This document shows positions 16,199-24,782 of a DNA stretch of 64,000 nucleotides, one piece after another. Source of the stretch: JAHFUS01 sp035689115. GTDB taxonomy: Bacteria; Actinomycetota; Acidimicrobiia; Acidimicrobiales; GCA-2861595. The number at the start of each line of letters is the position of its first letter. Positions within the stretch are counted from its first letter, which is position 1. Location: the NCBI GenBank assembly GCA_035689115.1, contig DASSMA010000066.1, positions 1-64,000 of the forward strand. The letters run 5' to 3'. A program made the position numbers and the translations under genes. The notes under the pieces were generated by a model, which made no database searches, had not been told where the DNA came from, and worked only from the letters and a program-made list of their open reading frames with translations.

Positions 16199-16396
16199 GT
16201 GGGCGGCCTCACCCTCCGCGACGGACTCGAACTCCTCTTCGTCGTCGCCGTCGGCGGGATGGTGTGGTCGGCCGTGCGGCGCCTGCGGGCCGGGCACATC
16301 GCCGTCCCCCTGTGCCCGGGTTGCGGGCGCCCCGCCTCCCGCGCCTACCCGCTGTGCAAGCACTGCGGTTGCGAGTTGGACACGACCCACTCCTAG
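16199..16396 (+). CDS. Small membrane protein with zinc ribbon
   Basis: 65 residues starting at GTG 16199. One hydrophobic helix (LELLFVVAVGGMVWSAV), then CPGC and CKHC pairs separated by about 14 residues, a typical four-cysteine zinc ribbon. Divergent from the DUF3152 gene by five bases and 27 bases before menG. Function unknown. Confidence 0.6.
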   Translation: MGGLTLRDGLELLFVVAVGGMVWSAVRRLRAGHIAVPLCPGCGRPASRAYPLCKHCGCELDTTHS

Positions 16397-16423
16397 AGTG
16401 GCCGGCGTGGAGCGCCGAGCGCC

Positions 16424-17140
16424 TTGGGCCGCCTGAGTCCCTCGCGCGCCGAGCCGGCGCTGCCCCAGGGCGAGGCCAAGGTCCGCGCCGTGCGCGCCAT
16501 GTTCGACGCCATCGCGCCCCGCTACGACCTGGTCAACCGGGTGATGACGTTCCGGATGGACGTCGGGTGGCGGCGCACCACCGTGCGGACGCTGGCCCTG
16601 CCGGCCGGGTCCGTGGTGCTCGACGTGGCCGCCGGCACCGGCGACCTGTGCCGGCACCTGGCCGAGGGCAGGCTGCGGGCGGTGGGCGTCGACCTGTCGT
16701 GGGGCATGCTGGCCCACGCCAACACCGAGGCCCCCCTGGCCCAGGCCGACGCCCTGCGCCTGCCGCTGCGGGCGCGGGCGGTCGACGGGCTCACCTGCGG
16801 CTTCGCCCTGCGCAACCTCGTCGACCTCGACGCCTTCCTCGTCGAGGCGGCGCGGGTGGTGCGGCCCGGCGGGCGCATCGGCCTGCTGGAGGTGGCGGCG
16901 CCGGCCAACCCGGTGCTGCGCTGGGGCCACGGCATCTACTTCGGCCACGTGGTGCCCCGCATCGGCGGGCTCCTGTCCGACCCGGCCGCCTACCGCTACC
17001 TCCCCCGCTCGGTGGCCTACCTGCCGCCCACCGACGAGCTGCTGGCCCGTATCGCCGCCGCCGGGTTCTCGGGTGTCCAGCGCCACCTCCTGAGCACCGG
17101 CATCGCCCAGCTCATCACCGCCACGAGGGAGGCCGGGTGA
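16424..17140 (+). CDS. menG: Demethylmenaquinone methyltransferase
   Basis: Last step of menaquinone synthesis, C-methylation of demethylmenaquinone by SAM. 238 residues. Motifs: MFDAIAPRYDLVNRVMTF and the SAM loop VLDVAAGTGDL, then LRNLVDLDAFLVEAARVVRPGG. The start appears to be TTG 16424; no ATG or GTG precedes the conserved core in frame. First of four menaquinone genes here. Confidence 0.92.
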   Translation: MGRLSPSRAEPALPQGEAKVRAVRAMFDAIAPRYDLVNRVMTFRMDVGWRRTTVRTLALPAGSVVLDVAAGTGDLCRHLAEGRLRAVGVDLSWGMLAHANTEAPLAQADALRLPLRARAVDGLTCGFALRNLVDLDAFLVEAARVVRPGGRIGLLEVAAPANPVLRWGHGIYFGHVVPRIGGLLSDPAAYRYLPRSVAYLPPTDELLARIAAAGFSGVQRHLLSTGIAQLITATREAG

Positions 17141-17204
17141 CCGGCCCGGGAGGCCGGTCCATCGGCAATTCGCCGGTGCGACAGCCCGAAGGGTTGGCGT
17201 ACCG

Positions 17205-18419
17205 GTGACGGCGCCCGTCGTCACCGACCTCGGGCTGGTGGCCCGCACCGTGGCCGTCCCGCCCGAGGAGGTCGACCTGCTCGACTTCGCCGGCGACGAC
17301 GGCCTCCTGTTCGCCCGCGAGGGCGTCGGCCTGGCCGGCCGCGGCGTCGCCCTGCGGGTCGACGCCGCCGACGCTGCGGAAGTCCTGGCGGGGATCCCGA
17401 CCGTCGACGAGGTGGGGCTCCCCGGCTGCGGGCCGGTGGCCATCGGCGCCCTGCCGTTCGACCGCTCGGCGCCGGCAACCGTGGTGGTGCCGGCCGTGGT
17501 GGTCGGCCGGTCGCCGGACGGCACGGCCTGGCGCACCACGGTGTCGTCGGGCCCCTCGGCCGCCGGCGAGGTGGCGGCCGGCCCCCGCACCCGGCCGCCC
17601 GACGACTTCCGCCTCACCGCCGCCCGGCCCCACGAGGAATGGCTCGACGTGGTCGCCGGCGCGGTGGCGGCCATCGGCGCCGGGCGGTTCCGCAAGGTGG
17701 TGCTGGCCCGCGAGGTCACGGTGGAGGCCAACCGGCCCATCCGGGCGGGCGACGTCCTCGGCCGCCTGCGCGCCCTCTACCCCTCGTGCATGCTCTTCTC
17801 GGTCGACGGGTTCGTGGGCGCCAGCCCGGAGCTGCTGGTGGCCCGCACCGGCGACCAGGTCCGGTCGCAGCCCATGGCCGGCACCATCCCCCGCAGCGGC
17901 GAGCCGGCCGCCGACGCCCGCCTGGCCGCCGCCCTCCTCGACTCGGAGAAGGAGCGGGAGGAGCACGCGCTGGTGGTCGAGGAGGTGGCCGCCGCCCTGG
18001 CGCCGTGGTGCCGGGCCCTCGACGTGCCCGCCGAGCCGTCGATCGTGCCGCTCCGCAACGTGTCCCACCTCGGCACCCTGCTCACCGGCCGGCTGGCCGA
18101 GGGGGCGCCCTCGGCCCTCGGGCTGGCGCTGGCCCTGCACCCCACGCCGGCCGTCGGCGGCACCCCCACCGACGAGGCGCTGGCGTGGATCGCCGCCGTC
18201 GAGGGCCTGGACCGCGGCCGCTACGCCGGCCCGGTGGGCTGGGTCGACGCCCGCGGCGACGGCGAGTGGGCGGTCGGCGTGCGCTCGGCCGAGCTGGACG
18301 GCAACCGGGCCCGGCTGTTCGCCGGCGTGGGGGTCGTGGCCGACTCCGTGCCAGAGGACGAGCTGGCCGAGACCCAGCTCAAGCTCCAGGCCCTGCTGGC
18401 CGCCGTCGTCCGCCCGTAA
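17205..18419 (+). CDS. menF: Isochorismate synthase
   Basis: Converts chorismate to isochorismate for menaquinone (or a siderophore). 404 residues, chorismate-binding fold. FRKVVLAREVTVEA, SPELLVARTGDQVRSQPMAG, DSEKEREEHALVVEEV and HPTPAVGGTPTDEAL are the active-site blocks, with PVGWVDARGDGEWAVGVRSA at the end. GTG 17205 start. The neighbours menG, menD and menH make the menaquinone role the natural one. Confidence 0.9.
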   Translation: MTAPVVTDLGLVARTVAVPPEEVDLLDFAGDDGLLFAREGVGLAGRGVALRVDAADAAEVLAGIPTVDEVGLPGCGPVAIGALPFDRSAPATVVVPAVVVGRSPDGTAWRTTVSSGPSAAGEVAAGPRTRPPDDFRLTAARPHEEWLDVVAGAVAAIGAGRFRKVVLAREVTVEANRPIRAGDVLGRLRALYPSCMLFSVDGFVGASPELLVARTGDQVRSQPMAGTIPRSGEPAADARLAAALLDSEKEREEHALVVEEVAAALAPWCRALDVPAEPSIVPLRNVSHLGTLLTGRLAEGAPSALGLALALHPTPAVGGTPTDEALAWIAAVEGLDRGRYAGPVGWVDARGDGEWAVGVRSAELDGNRARLFAGVGVVADSVPEDELAETQLKLQALLAAVVRP

Positions 18420-18426
18420 CCCCACT

Positions 18427-18470
18427 CTCGAGGAAAGAGGCCACCAAGAATGGTGGGCTACTTCCTCGAG
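18427..18470. terminator. Nested hairpin between convergent menF and menD
   Basis: Outer arms 18427-18435 and 18462-18470 (9 bp) enclose an inner 6-bp stem 18441-18446 with 18451-18456. It begins 8 bases after the menF stop and covers the menD stop codon, so it can end transcripts from both sides. Confidence 0.7.
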
Positions 18471-20134
18471 ACGGCGGCGGCCACCGCCCGGTGCAGGTCG
18501 TCGTGGACCGCCACGTTGGCCCGGCGGTCGGGGACGGGGACCACGACGACGCGCACGCCGGCCGGCGGGCCGGCGGCGGCCGTCACTCCGGCGAGCGACG
18601 ACACCCGCTCGGCGGCCACGCCGTGGGCGCGGGCCACCGCCACCAGGTCGAGCCCGTGCGGGGTGCCGAGGAGGCGCTCGAAGCGGTCGGGGGCCAGCAC
18701 GCCGGCCTGGGGCAGGAACGAGAAGATCCCGCCGCCGTCGTTGTCCACCACCACGACGGTGGTGTCGAGAGGGCGGCCGGCGCCGGCGGGGACGAGCAGG
18801 CCGTTGGTGTCGTGCAGGAAGGCCAGGTCGCCGACCAGCGCCACGCCGGCACCCGACCCCAGCGCGGTGGAGACCACCCCGTCGATGCCGTTGGCCCCCC
18901 GGTTGGCCAGGACCCGGAGCCCGGTGCGGGGCCGGCCGTACCACTCGACGTCGCGCACCGGCATCGACGACGACACGAACAGGGTGCCGCCGGCCGGGAC
19001 GGCGTCCACCACGGCGCGTGCCACCGCCGGCTCGCTGAGGGCGCCGTCGCCCAGCACGGCGTCGAAGGCGGCCTGGGCGCACTCCTCCGCCGCCGCCCAC
19101 GCCTCCGCCCAGCCGGCCGGCGCCGGGCAGGGGCCGGCGGCGGCCACCGCCTCGGCCAGCAGCGTGGGGTCGGCGGCCACGACGGTGGTGGCCGAGCGGC
19201 CGGGGTCGAGCCACGCTCCGTGGGGGTCGACCAGCCACTGCGGGACGTCGAGGGCGGCCAGCCATTCCCCCACCACCCGCGACGCCCACGGCGCGCCGAG
19301 GCGCAGTACGGCCTCGGGGCGGTGGGCGCCGGCGAAGCCGTCGACCCGCAGCAGGGCGTCGGCCGCCGCCACGGCGCCCGGCACCCGGCAGCCCGACCGC
19401 GGGTCGGCCAGCACCGGCCACCCGAGGGCGCCGGCCAGTACGGCCACCGCCTCGGGGTCGCCGGCCCCCGCCCCGGCCACCACCACGCCCTTCCCGCCGC
19501 CGGCCAGCGCCGCCACCACGTCGGCGGGCGGGGCCGCCCGCCCGGGCGCCCGGCGGTGCCAGGGGCCCCCGCCGGCGCGGGCCGCCACCGTGCGGTCGGC
19601 GTCGCCGGCGAGCGGCTCCCGGAAGGCGAGGTTGAGGTGGACGGGTCCGGGGCCGGCCGGCGAGGCGGTCGCCTCGGCCACGGCGCGGGCGGCGACCGAG
19701 CGCCACACGCCGGCGGTGACCTCCTCGACGGGGCCCGGCGAGAACGCCCACCGCACCGCCCCGGCGAACAGCCCCTCCTGCTCCACCGTCTGGGGGGCGC
19801 CGACGTGGTGCAGGTCGGGCGGGCGGTCGGCCGTACAGGCCAGGAGGGGCACGCCGGCCTGGTGGGCCTCGACCACCGCCGGGTGCAGCTCGGCGGCCGC
19901 CGTCCCGCTCGTCGTCAGCACCACGGCGGGGCGCCCCGACGCCAGCCCGAGACCGAGGGCGAAGAAGGCGGCCGAGCGCTCGTCCAGCACCACGTGGACG
20001 CGAAGCCGGCCGTCGGCCGCGAGGGCCGCCGCCAGCGGGGTGGACCGGGAGCCCGGAGCCACCACCGCATCGGTGACACCGCCCCGGACCCACTCGTCCA
20101 CGACCGTGACGGCGAAGGCGTCCTGTAGCGTCAC
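18458..20134 (-). CDS. menD: SEPHCHC synthase (ThDP enzyme)
   Basis: Joins isochorismate with 2-oxoglutarate in menaquinone synthesis; needs thiamine diphosphate and Mg. 558 residues. N-terminal VAPGSRSTPLAAAL and the catalytic-glutamate segment VVLDERSAAFFALG, then TSGTAAAELHPAVVEA; the C-terminal ThDP-binding block GDLAFLHDTNGLL and VVDNDGGGIFSFLPQ follow. Divergent from menH with a 5-base gap. Confidence 0.95.
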   Translation of the reverse strand: MTLQDAFAVTVVDEWVRGGVTDAVVAPGSRSTPLAAALAADGRLRVHVVLDERSAAFFALGLGLASGRPAVVLTTSGTAAAELHPAVVEAHQAGVPLLACTADRPPDLHHVGAPQTVEQEGLFAGAVRWAFSPGPVEEVTAGVWRSVAARAVAEATASPAGPGPVHLNLAFREPLAGDADRTVAARAGGGPWHRRAPGRAAPPADVVAALAGGGKGVVVAGAGAGDPEAVAVLAGALGWPVLADPRSGCRVPGAVAAADALLRVDGFAGAHRPEAVLRLGAPWASRVVGEWLAALDVPQWLVDPHGAWLDPGRSATTVVAADPTLLAEAVAAAGPCPAPAGWAEAWAAAEECAQAAFDAVLGDGALSEPAVARAVVDAVPAGGTLFVSSSMPVRDVEWYGRPRTGLRVLANRGANGIDGVVSTALGSGAGVALVGDLAFLHDTNGLLVPAGAGRPLDTTVVVVDNDGGGIFSFLPQAGVLAPDRFERLLGTPHGLDLVAVARAHGVAAERVSSLAGVTAAAGPPAGVRVVVVPVPDRRANVAVHDDLHRAVAAAVSRK

Positions 20135-20139
20135 CGCCG

Positions 20140-20907
20140 ATGCCCGACCGGCTCGTCCTGGTGCACGGCTTCACCCAGACCGGCCGGTCGTGGGCGCCCG
20201 TGCTTCCCCTGCTCCCGGCCGATGTCGAGGTGGTGACGCCCGACCTGCCGGGCCATGGCACCCGGGCCGATGTGCGGGCCGACCTGGCCGAGGCCGCCCG
20301 ACTGGTGGGCGAGGACGGCGGCCGGGCCACCTACGTGGGGTACTCCATGGGCGGCCGGGTGGCGCTCACGCTGGCGCTGGAGCAGCCCGACCTGGTGGAA
20401 CGCCTGGTGCTGGTGAGCGCCTCGGCCGGTATCGAGGACGACGACGACCGGACCGCCCGCCGGGAGGCCGACGACGAGCTGGCTGCCGCCATCGAGGCGG
20501 AGGGCGTCGACGCCTTCCTCGAGGAGTGGCTGGCCCAGCCCCTGTTCGCCTCGCTGCCCCGCGAGCGGGCCGGTCTCGAGGCCCGACGGGAGAACACCGC
20601 CGCCGGGCTGGCGTCGGCCCTGCGGCTCCTCGGCCAGGGGTCGATGGAGCCGCAGTGGCGGCGACTGTTCAACCTCCGCATGCCGGTGCTGGTGGTGGCC
20701 GGCGAACTGGACGAGGCCTATTGCGTCCAGGCCGTCCACCTCGGCGGCTGGATGGGCGAGGTCGCCACCCTGGCCCTCGTCCCCGGGGCCGGCCACGCCT
20801 GCCACCTCGAGCAGCCCGGGCGCTTCGCCGCCCTGCTCACGTCGTTCCTGGCCGAGGGCCACGACGACCACGAGGGCCACGACCACGAGCACGACCACGA
20901 GCACTGA
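20140..20907 (+). CDS. menH: MenH-like alpha/beta hydrolase with His-rich tail
   Basis: Probably the SHCHC synthase following MenD. 255 residues. LVHGFTQTGRSWAPV supplies the oxyanion loop, VGYSMGGRVAL the nucleophile Ser, and the Asp and VPGAGHACHLEQP His complete the triad. The last 15 residues (HDDHEGHDHEHDHEH) are an unusual histidine/acid run that could bind metal ions. MenH and YfbB-like hydrolases are hard to separate by sequence; context decides here. Confidence 0.82.
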   Translation: MPDRLVLVHGFTQTGRSWAPVLPLLPADVEVVTPDLPGHGTRADVRADLAEAARLVGEDGGRATYVGYSMGGRVALTLALEQPDLVERLVLVSASAGIEDDDDRTARREADDELAAAIEAEGVDAFLEEWLAQPLFASLPRERAGLEARRENTAAGLASALRLLGQGSMEPQWRRLFNLRMPVLVVAGELDEAYCVQAVHLGGWMGEVATLALVPGAGHACHLEQPGRFAALLTSFLAEGHDDHEGHDHEHDHEH

Positions 20908-20958
20908 CTCTGTCTAGCGGCCACGACCGCCGCCCGGCATTGTGCAAGACCACGTTTC

Positions 20959-22092
20959 GTGCTATTCCATGTATCCATGTTGCACGCCAAGGCCAGCCGG
21001 CGGCCCGACGCCGAGGGGGCCGCGCTCGAGGCCGGCCGCCACCCGGGCGTGGTGGAGCTGGTGGACGTCCGGGCCGGCACCGTGCGCACCCGGCTGGTGG
21101 AGGGCGCCCGTCCCCTCGCCGACGCCGGTCCGCTGACGGCGGACGAGATCGCCGGCGTGCTGGCGGCCGTGGCCGCCACGCTGGCCGACCTCCACGGGCG
21201 CGGCATCGTCCACGGCGGCGTCGAGGCCGGCCACGTCCTGCTGCGCCCGGCCGGCCCGCCCGTGCTGTGCAGCCTGGGCCGGGGCGGCCAGCCGGCCGAC
21301 GACGTGGCGGCCCTCGGCCGCCTGGCCGGTGCCCTGCTGGCCGGCGCCCGCCCCGCCCGGGGCCGGCCCCACCCCGGCCCTCTGCTGGCGCCGCCCGCCG
21401 AGCCGGAGCTGGCCGGGCTCCTCGCCGCCGCCACCGATCCCGAGCCGGCCCGCCGGCCCTCGGCCGCCGAACTGGCCGCCGCCGTCCACCAGCGCATCCC
21501 CACCGCCCGCCTCCCTCTGCCGCCCGGCGGCCCGGTCCGGCTCCTCGGTCCCGGCCGCCGGCGGTCGCCGGTCCCCGAGCCGGCGGCGCCGTCGCTGGGG
21601 AGCGACGGGCGGCGGTGGGTGGTCGCCGCCGTCGTGGCGGTGGTGGTGGCGGTGGCCGCCGCCGTCCCCGGGCTCCGGTCCCGCGGCCGGCCGGCGGCAG
21701 CCCTGGCCGCATTGCCGCCGCCCGCTCCACCGCCCACCACGGCCCCGCCCACGCCGGTACGGGTGTGGCCGGCCGACCCCCTCGACTTCCACGACGGCGT
21801 GCTCACCGTCGAGGGCCACCGCTACGCGGTCGGGCGCCCGGGCGACGTGGCGGTCGCCGCCGACTGGGGGTGCGCCGGCCGGCCCACCCTCGCCCTGCTC
21901 CGCCCCGCCACCGGCCAGGTGTTCGCCTTCGACGGCTGGCCCGGCGCCGGCGCCGACCAGCCGGGCCGGCCGGTGGCCACGGTCGCCGGCGCCGTCGGGC
22001 TGCGGCGGGCCGACGTCGACGGCGACGGCTGCGCCGACCTCGAGGCCGACCGGCCCGGCAGCCCGCCGGTGCCTGTCGCGGTGCGCCCGTGA
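20959..22092 (+). CDS. Degenerate kinase-like membrane protein
   Basis: 377 residues from GTG 20959 (ATG 20977 also possible). Residues 30-190 look like the back half of a Ser/Thr protein kinase: RHPGVVELVDV fits the helix C region and GRGIVHGGVEAGHVLL lies where HRDLKPxN should be, but the catalytic Asp and the whole glycine-loop/lysine N-lobe are absent. A transmembrane helix (VVAAVVAVVVAVAAAVPGL, about 215-235) leads to an outer domain with DVDGDGCADLE, an EF-hand-like repeat as in FG-GAP proteins. Its stop overlaps the LysM gene by GTGA. Likely a pseudokinase scaffold; function unknown. Confidence 0.65.
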   Translation: MLFHVSMLHAKASRRPDAEGAALEAGRHPGVVELVDVRAGTVRTRLVEGARPLADAGPLTADEIAGVLAAVAATLADLHGRGIVHGGVEAGHVLLRPAGPPVLCSLGRGGQPADDVAALGRLAGALLAGARPARGRPHPGPLLAPPAEPELAGLLAAATDPEPARRPSAAELAAAVHQRIPTARLPLPPGGPVRLLGPGRRRSPVPEPAAPSLGSDGRRWVVAAVVAVVVAVAAAVPGLRSRGRPAAALAALPPPAPPPTTAPPTPVRVWPADPLDFHDGVLTVEGHRYAVGRPGDVAVAADWGCAGRPTLALLRPATGQVFAFDGWPGAGADQPGRPVATVAGAVGLRRADVDGDGCADLEADRPGSPPVPVAVRP

Positions 22093-23141
22093 CCCGCCCC
22101 GCCCGGGCCCGGGCCGCGGGCGCCCTGCTGGGATGGACGGCCTTCCTGGTGGCCGCCGTGGTGGCCCTGCGCCACCTGGGCGGGCCGCTGGCTCCGCCGC
22201 CGCTCTCCCACCCCGACGCCCTCGGCGCCTGGCTCGACCGCCGCCAGCCGGCCGAGGCCGCCTTCGCCGTGCTGCGCCTGGCCACCGTCGCCATGGCGTG
22301 GTACCTCCTGGCGGTCACCGTCGCCGGCGTCGCCGCCCGAGCGGTGGGTGCGGTGTCGGTGATCCGGGCCGTCGACGCCGTCACCCTGCCGGCCGTCCGC
22401 CGCCTGGTCCACGCCGCCGTCGGCGCCTCGCTCCTGGCGGCTACCGTCGGCGGCGGCGTCCCGGCCATGGCCCAGGGCGCGCCCACCCCGGACACGGCCG
22501 TCACGACCTCGACCACCGTCCCGCCGCCGGGCGACGTGCCCACGATGCACGCCCTGCCCGACGACCCGGCGACGGGTGCCCCCGAGGCCGACGTGCCCGT
22601 CATGCGCCGGCTGCCCGACGCCCCGGCGGCCCCTCCCGACACCGTGGCCGCACCGCCCACCACCGCCCCACCCGAATCCACGCCCCCGAGTACCGACGTC
22701 CCGACCACCGTGCTCAGCACCCCGGAAAGCACCGCCCCCCCGGCCGCCACCAGCCCCGGCAGCGGCGACGAGCCCAGCGCCCCAGCGCCCCCCTCCACGC
22801 CGTCCACGTCGGCCCCGGCCGCCAGCCCGCCGGCCGCACCGCCCACCACCGCCAGGCCGGCCCGCCCCGTCGCCGCCCCGCGGCCGGCCCCCGCACCCCC
22901 GCCCGCCGGTCCCTCCGACCGCCGGATCCGGCCCGGCGACCACTTCTGGGCGGTGGCCGAGGACGTGCTGGCCCAGGCCTGGGGGCGGGCGCCCACCGAC
23001 GCCGAGATCGACCCCTACTGGCGCGTGGTGATCGACGCCAACCGCAGCCTGCTGGCCGATCCGGGCAACCCCGACCTGCTCTTCCCCGGCCAGGTGATCA
23101 CCGTGCCGGCGCCGCCCGCCCCTGGCGGGCGGCCGGCCTGA
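22089..23141 (+). CDS. Membrane-anchored LysM-domain protein
   Basis: 350 residues. Three hydrophobic helices in the first 135 residues (LLGWTAFLVAAVVAL, FAVLRLATVAMAWYLLAVTV, LVHAAVGASLLAATVGGG), a long Pro/Thr/Ala linker, and a C-terminal LysM-like module from RIRPGDHFWAVAEDVL to LLFPGQVITVP that should bind peptidoglycan. The linker contains two copies of a short motif, VPTMHALPDDP and VPVMRRLPDAP. Start GTG 22089 overlaps the kinase-like gene, so both proteins are probably made together at the envelope. Confidence 0.78.
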   Translation: MTRPARARAAGALLGWTAFLVAAVVALRHLGGPLAPPPLSHPDALGAWLDRRQPAEAAFAVLRLATVAMAWYLLAVTVAGVAARAVGAVSVIRAVDAVTLPAVRRLVHAAVGASLLAATVGGGVPAMAQGAPTPDTAVTTSTTVPPPGDVPTMHALPDDPATGAPEADVPVMRRLPDAPAAPPDTVAAPPTTAPPESTPPSTDVPTTVLSTPESTAPPAATSPGSGDEPSAPAPPSTPSTSAPAASPPAAPPTTARPARPVAAPRPAPAPPPAGPSDRRIRPGDHFWAVAEDVLAQAWGRAPTDAEIDPYWRVVIDANRSLLADPGNPDLLFPGQVITVPAPPAPGGRPA

Positions 23142-23144
23142 GCG

Positions 23145-23651
23145 CTACTTGGCGGCGGTGGTGGAGGTGGCCGCCGGGACGGAGGTGGACGCGGCCGGGG
23201 GTTCCCCGCCACACGCCGTGATGCCGGCCGCCGCCAGCTTCTGGCCGGTGGCGGCGAAGGGGTCCACGCCGGTCTCGTAGAGCCGCTGGGCCGCCTCCTG
23301 GCTCCCGCCCGCTCCCTCGAGGGTCTGGCGGTCGATGTCGATCTGCTTCATGGCCGCGTCGTAGGTCTTGGCCAGCTTCTTGGGCGGGGTGAGCGCCTTG
23401 AAGTCGGAGATGGCCTTGGCCAGCGGCGTGAGGAGCTTGTGGTAGAAGTCCTGCTTCTGCGCCGGCGTGAAGTCCACGCTGGCCGGGAAGGTGTCGGCGA
23501 TCTTCTTGACCTCGGACGAGAAGGTGAGGCAGATCGCGTTGCCCTTCGTCGTGAGCTCGGTGGCGGTGAGCCGCTTGGTGTTGTCGCCGCACGCCCCCAG
23601 GGCCAGGACCGCCGCCATCACCAGGCCGAGCGCCATTGCCCGCTTGCCCAC
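23145..23651 (-). CDS. Lipoprotein of unknown function
   Basis: 168 residues. Lipobox LALGAC near residue 22, then a helical soluble domain with a cysteine pair (NAICLTFSSE and ITACGGEP) and a Thr/Ala tail. Resembles small actinobacterial helical lipoproteins such as the one at 30.0 kb only in general build. GTG 23651 is chosen because a GGAAAGG precedes it and it opens on a positively charged signal peptide. Convergent with the LysM gene with 3 bases between stops. Confidence 0.75.
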   Translation of the reverse strand: MGKRAMALGLVMAAVLALGACGDNTKRLTATELTTKGNAICLTFSSEVKKIADTFPASVDFTPAQKQDFYHKLLTPLAKAISDFKALTPPKKLAKTYDAAMKQIDIDRQTLEGAGGSQEAAQRLYETGVDPFAATGQKLAAAGITACGGEPPAASTSVPAATSTTAAK

Positions 23652-23728
23652 CCTGCGCCACCTTTCCGAACTGTCGACCGAGCCTGCGAGCCACGGTAAC
23701 GCACAACACCGCCACCGACGGTGCACCC

Positions 23729-24778
23729 TCACCGGAGGCGCACGGCCACCTCGTTGCCCACCAGGCGGCCGCGGGGGGTGAGCACCAGCCGCTCGCCCCG
23801 GCGCTCGACGAGGCCGTCGAGGCCGTCGGGAAGCGCCCCGGCAGGCACGCCCGCTCGGGTGCGCAGCGACAGCTGGAGCGCCTCCCGCCGGCGCTCCTCG
23901 GCGTCGAGCACCTCGGCCGCCGCCTCGGGCGGGCGCCCGGCGGCCACCCGCTCGATGTAGCGCTCCGGCGTCCGCACGTTCCACCAGCGGCGGCCTGCCT
24001 GGTGGGAGTGGGCGGCCGCCCCGATCCCCCGGTAGTCGCCCTGCGACCAGTACAGGAGGTTGTGGCGGCACTCGTGACCGGGGCGGGCCCAGTTGGACAC
24101 CTCGTAGGAGCGCAGCCCCGCCGCCTCGAAGGCGGCGTCGGCCGCCAGGTACTTGTCGGCCTGGTCGTCGTCGTCGGGGAACCGGGCGGGGTCGGCGGCC
24201 AGGGGCGTCCCGGCCTCCACGGTGAGGGCGTAGGCCGACACGTGGGGCGGGCCGAGGGCCAGGACCTCGGCCACCGTGGCCGACCAGTCGGCGACCGACT
24301 CCCCCGCCGCTCCGAAGATCAGGTCGACGCTCCACGAGGCGAAGCCGGCGGCCGCCACCAGCCAGGCCGCCCGAAGGGCGGCAGCCGGCCGGTGGGCCCG
24401 CCCCAGGGCGGCCAGCACGTGGTCACGCAGCGACTGCACGCCGAGCGAGATCCGGGTGACGCCGGCGTCGCGGTAGGCGCCGAGGAGGGCGGCCGTGACG
24501 TCGTCGGGGTTGCACTCCACCGTGACCTCGGCGCCCGGCGCCCGCTCGACGGCGGCCAGCACGGCGGCCAGCCCGGCGGCCGGGAGCAGCGATGGGGTGC
24601 CGCCGCCGAAGAACACGCTGGTGGCCGGGGGCAGCCCTGCCGCCTCCAGCTCGGCGACGCAGGCGTCGGCGTAGGCGCCCATCAGCGGCGCCCGGTCGGT
24701 CCAGGTGGCGAAGGCGCAGTAGTCGCACCGGCGGGCGCAGAACGGCACGTGGACGTACACGCCGAACGCGCCCGTCAT
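23729..24778 (-). CDS. hemW: HemW-type radical SAM protein
   Basis: Haem chaperone formerly called oxygen-independent coproporphyrinogen III oxidase. 349 residues. YVHVPFCARRCDYCAF has the CxxxCxxC cluster motif, FGGGTPSLL and CNPDDVT follow, and HNLLYWSQGDYRGIGAAAHS is the HemW-type C-terminal block; the extra Cys typical of true HemN after CxxxCxxC is not seen. Four bases separate it from the bldD stop, so the two are co-transcribed, bldD first. Confidence 0.9.
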   Translation of the reverse strand: MTGAFGVYVHVPFCARRCDYCAFATWTDRAPLMGAYADACVAELEAAGLPPATSVFFGGGTPSLLPAAGLAAVLAAVERAPGAEVTVECNPDDVTAALLGAYRDAGVTRISLGVQSLRDHVLAALGRAHRPAAALRAAWLVAAAGFASWSVDLIFGAAGESVADWSATVAEVLALGPPHVSAYALTVEAGTPLAADPARFPDDDDQADKYLAADAAFEAAGLRSYEVSNWARPGHECRHNLLYWSQGDYRGIGAAAHSHQAGRRWWNVRTPERYIERVAAGRPPEAAAEVLDAEERRREALQLSLRTRAGVPAGALPDGLDGLVERRGERLVLTPRGRLVGNEVAVRLR

Positions 24779-24782
24779 GGGT

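Noticed and set aside
18450..22088. Plus-strand open frame running from menD into the kinase-like gene
   Set aside because: Only its last part, from GTG 22089, is a gene (LysM protein); the rest is antisense to menD or out of frame.
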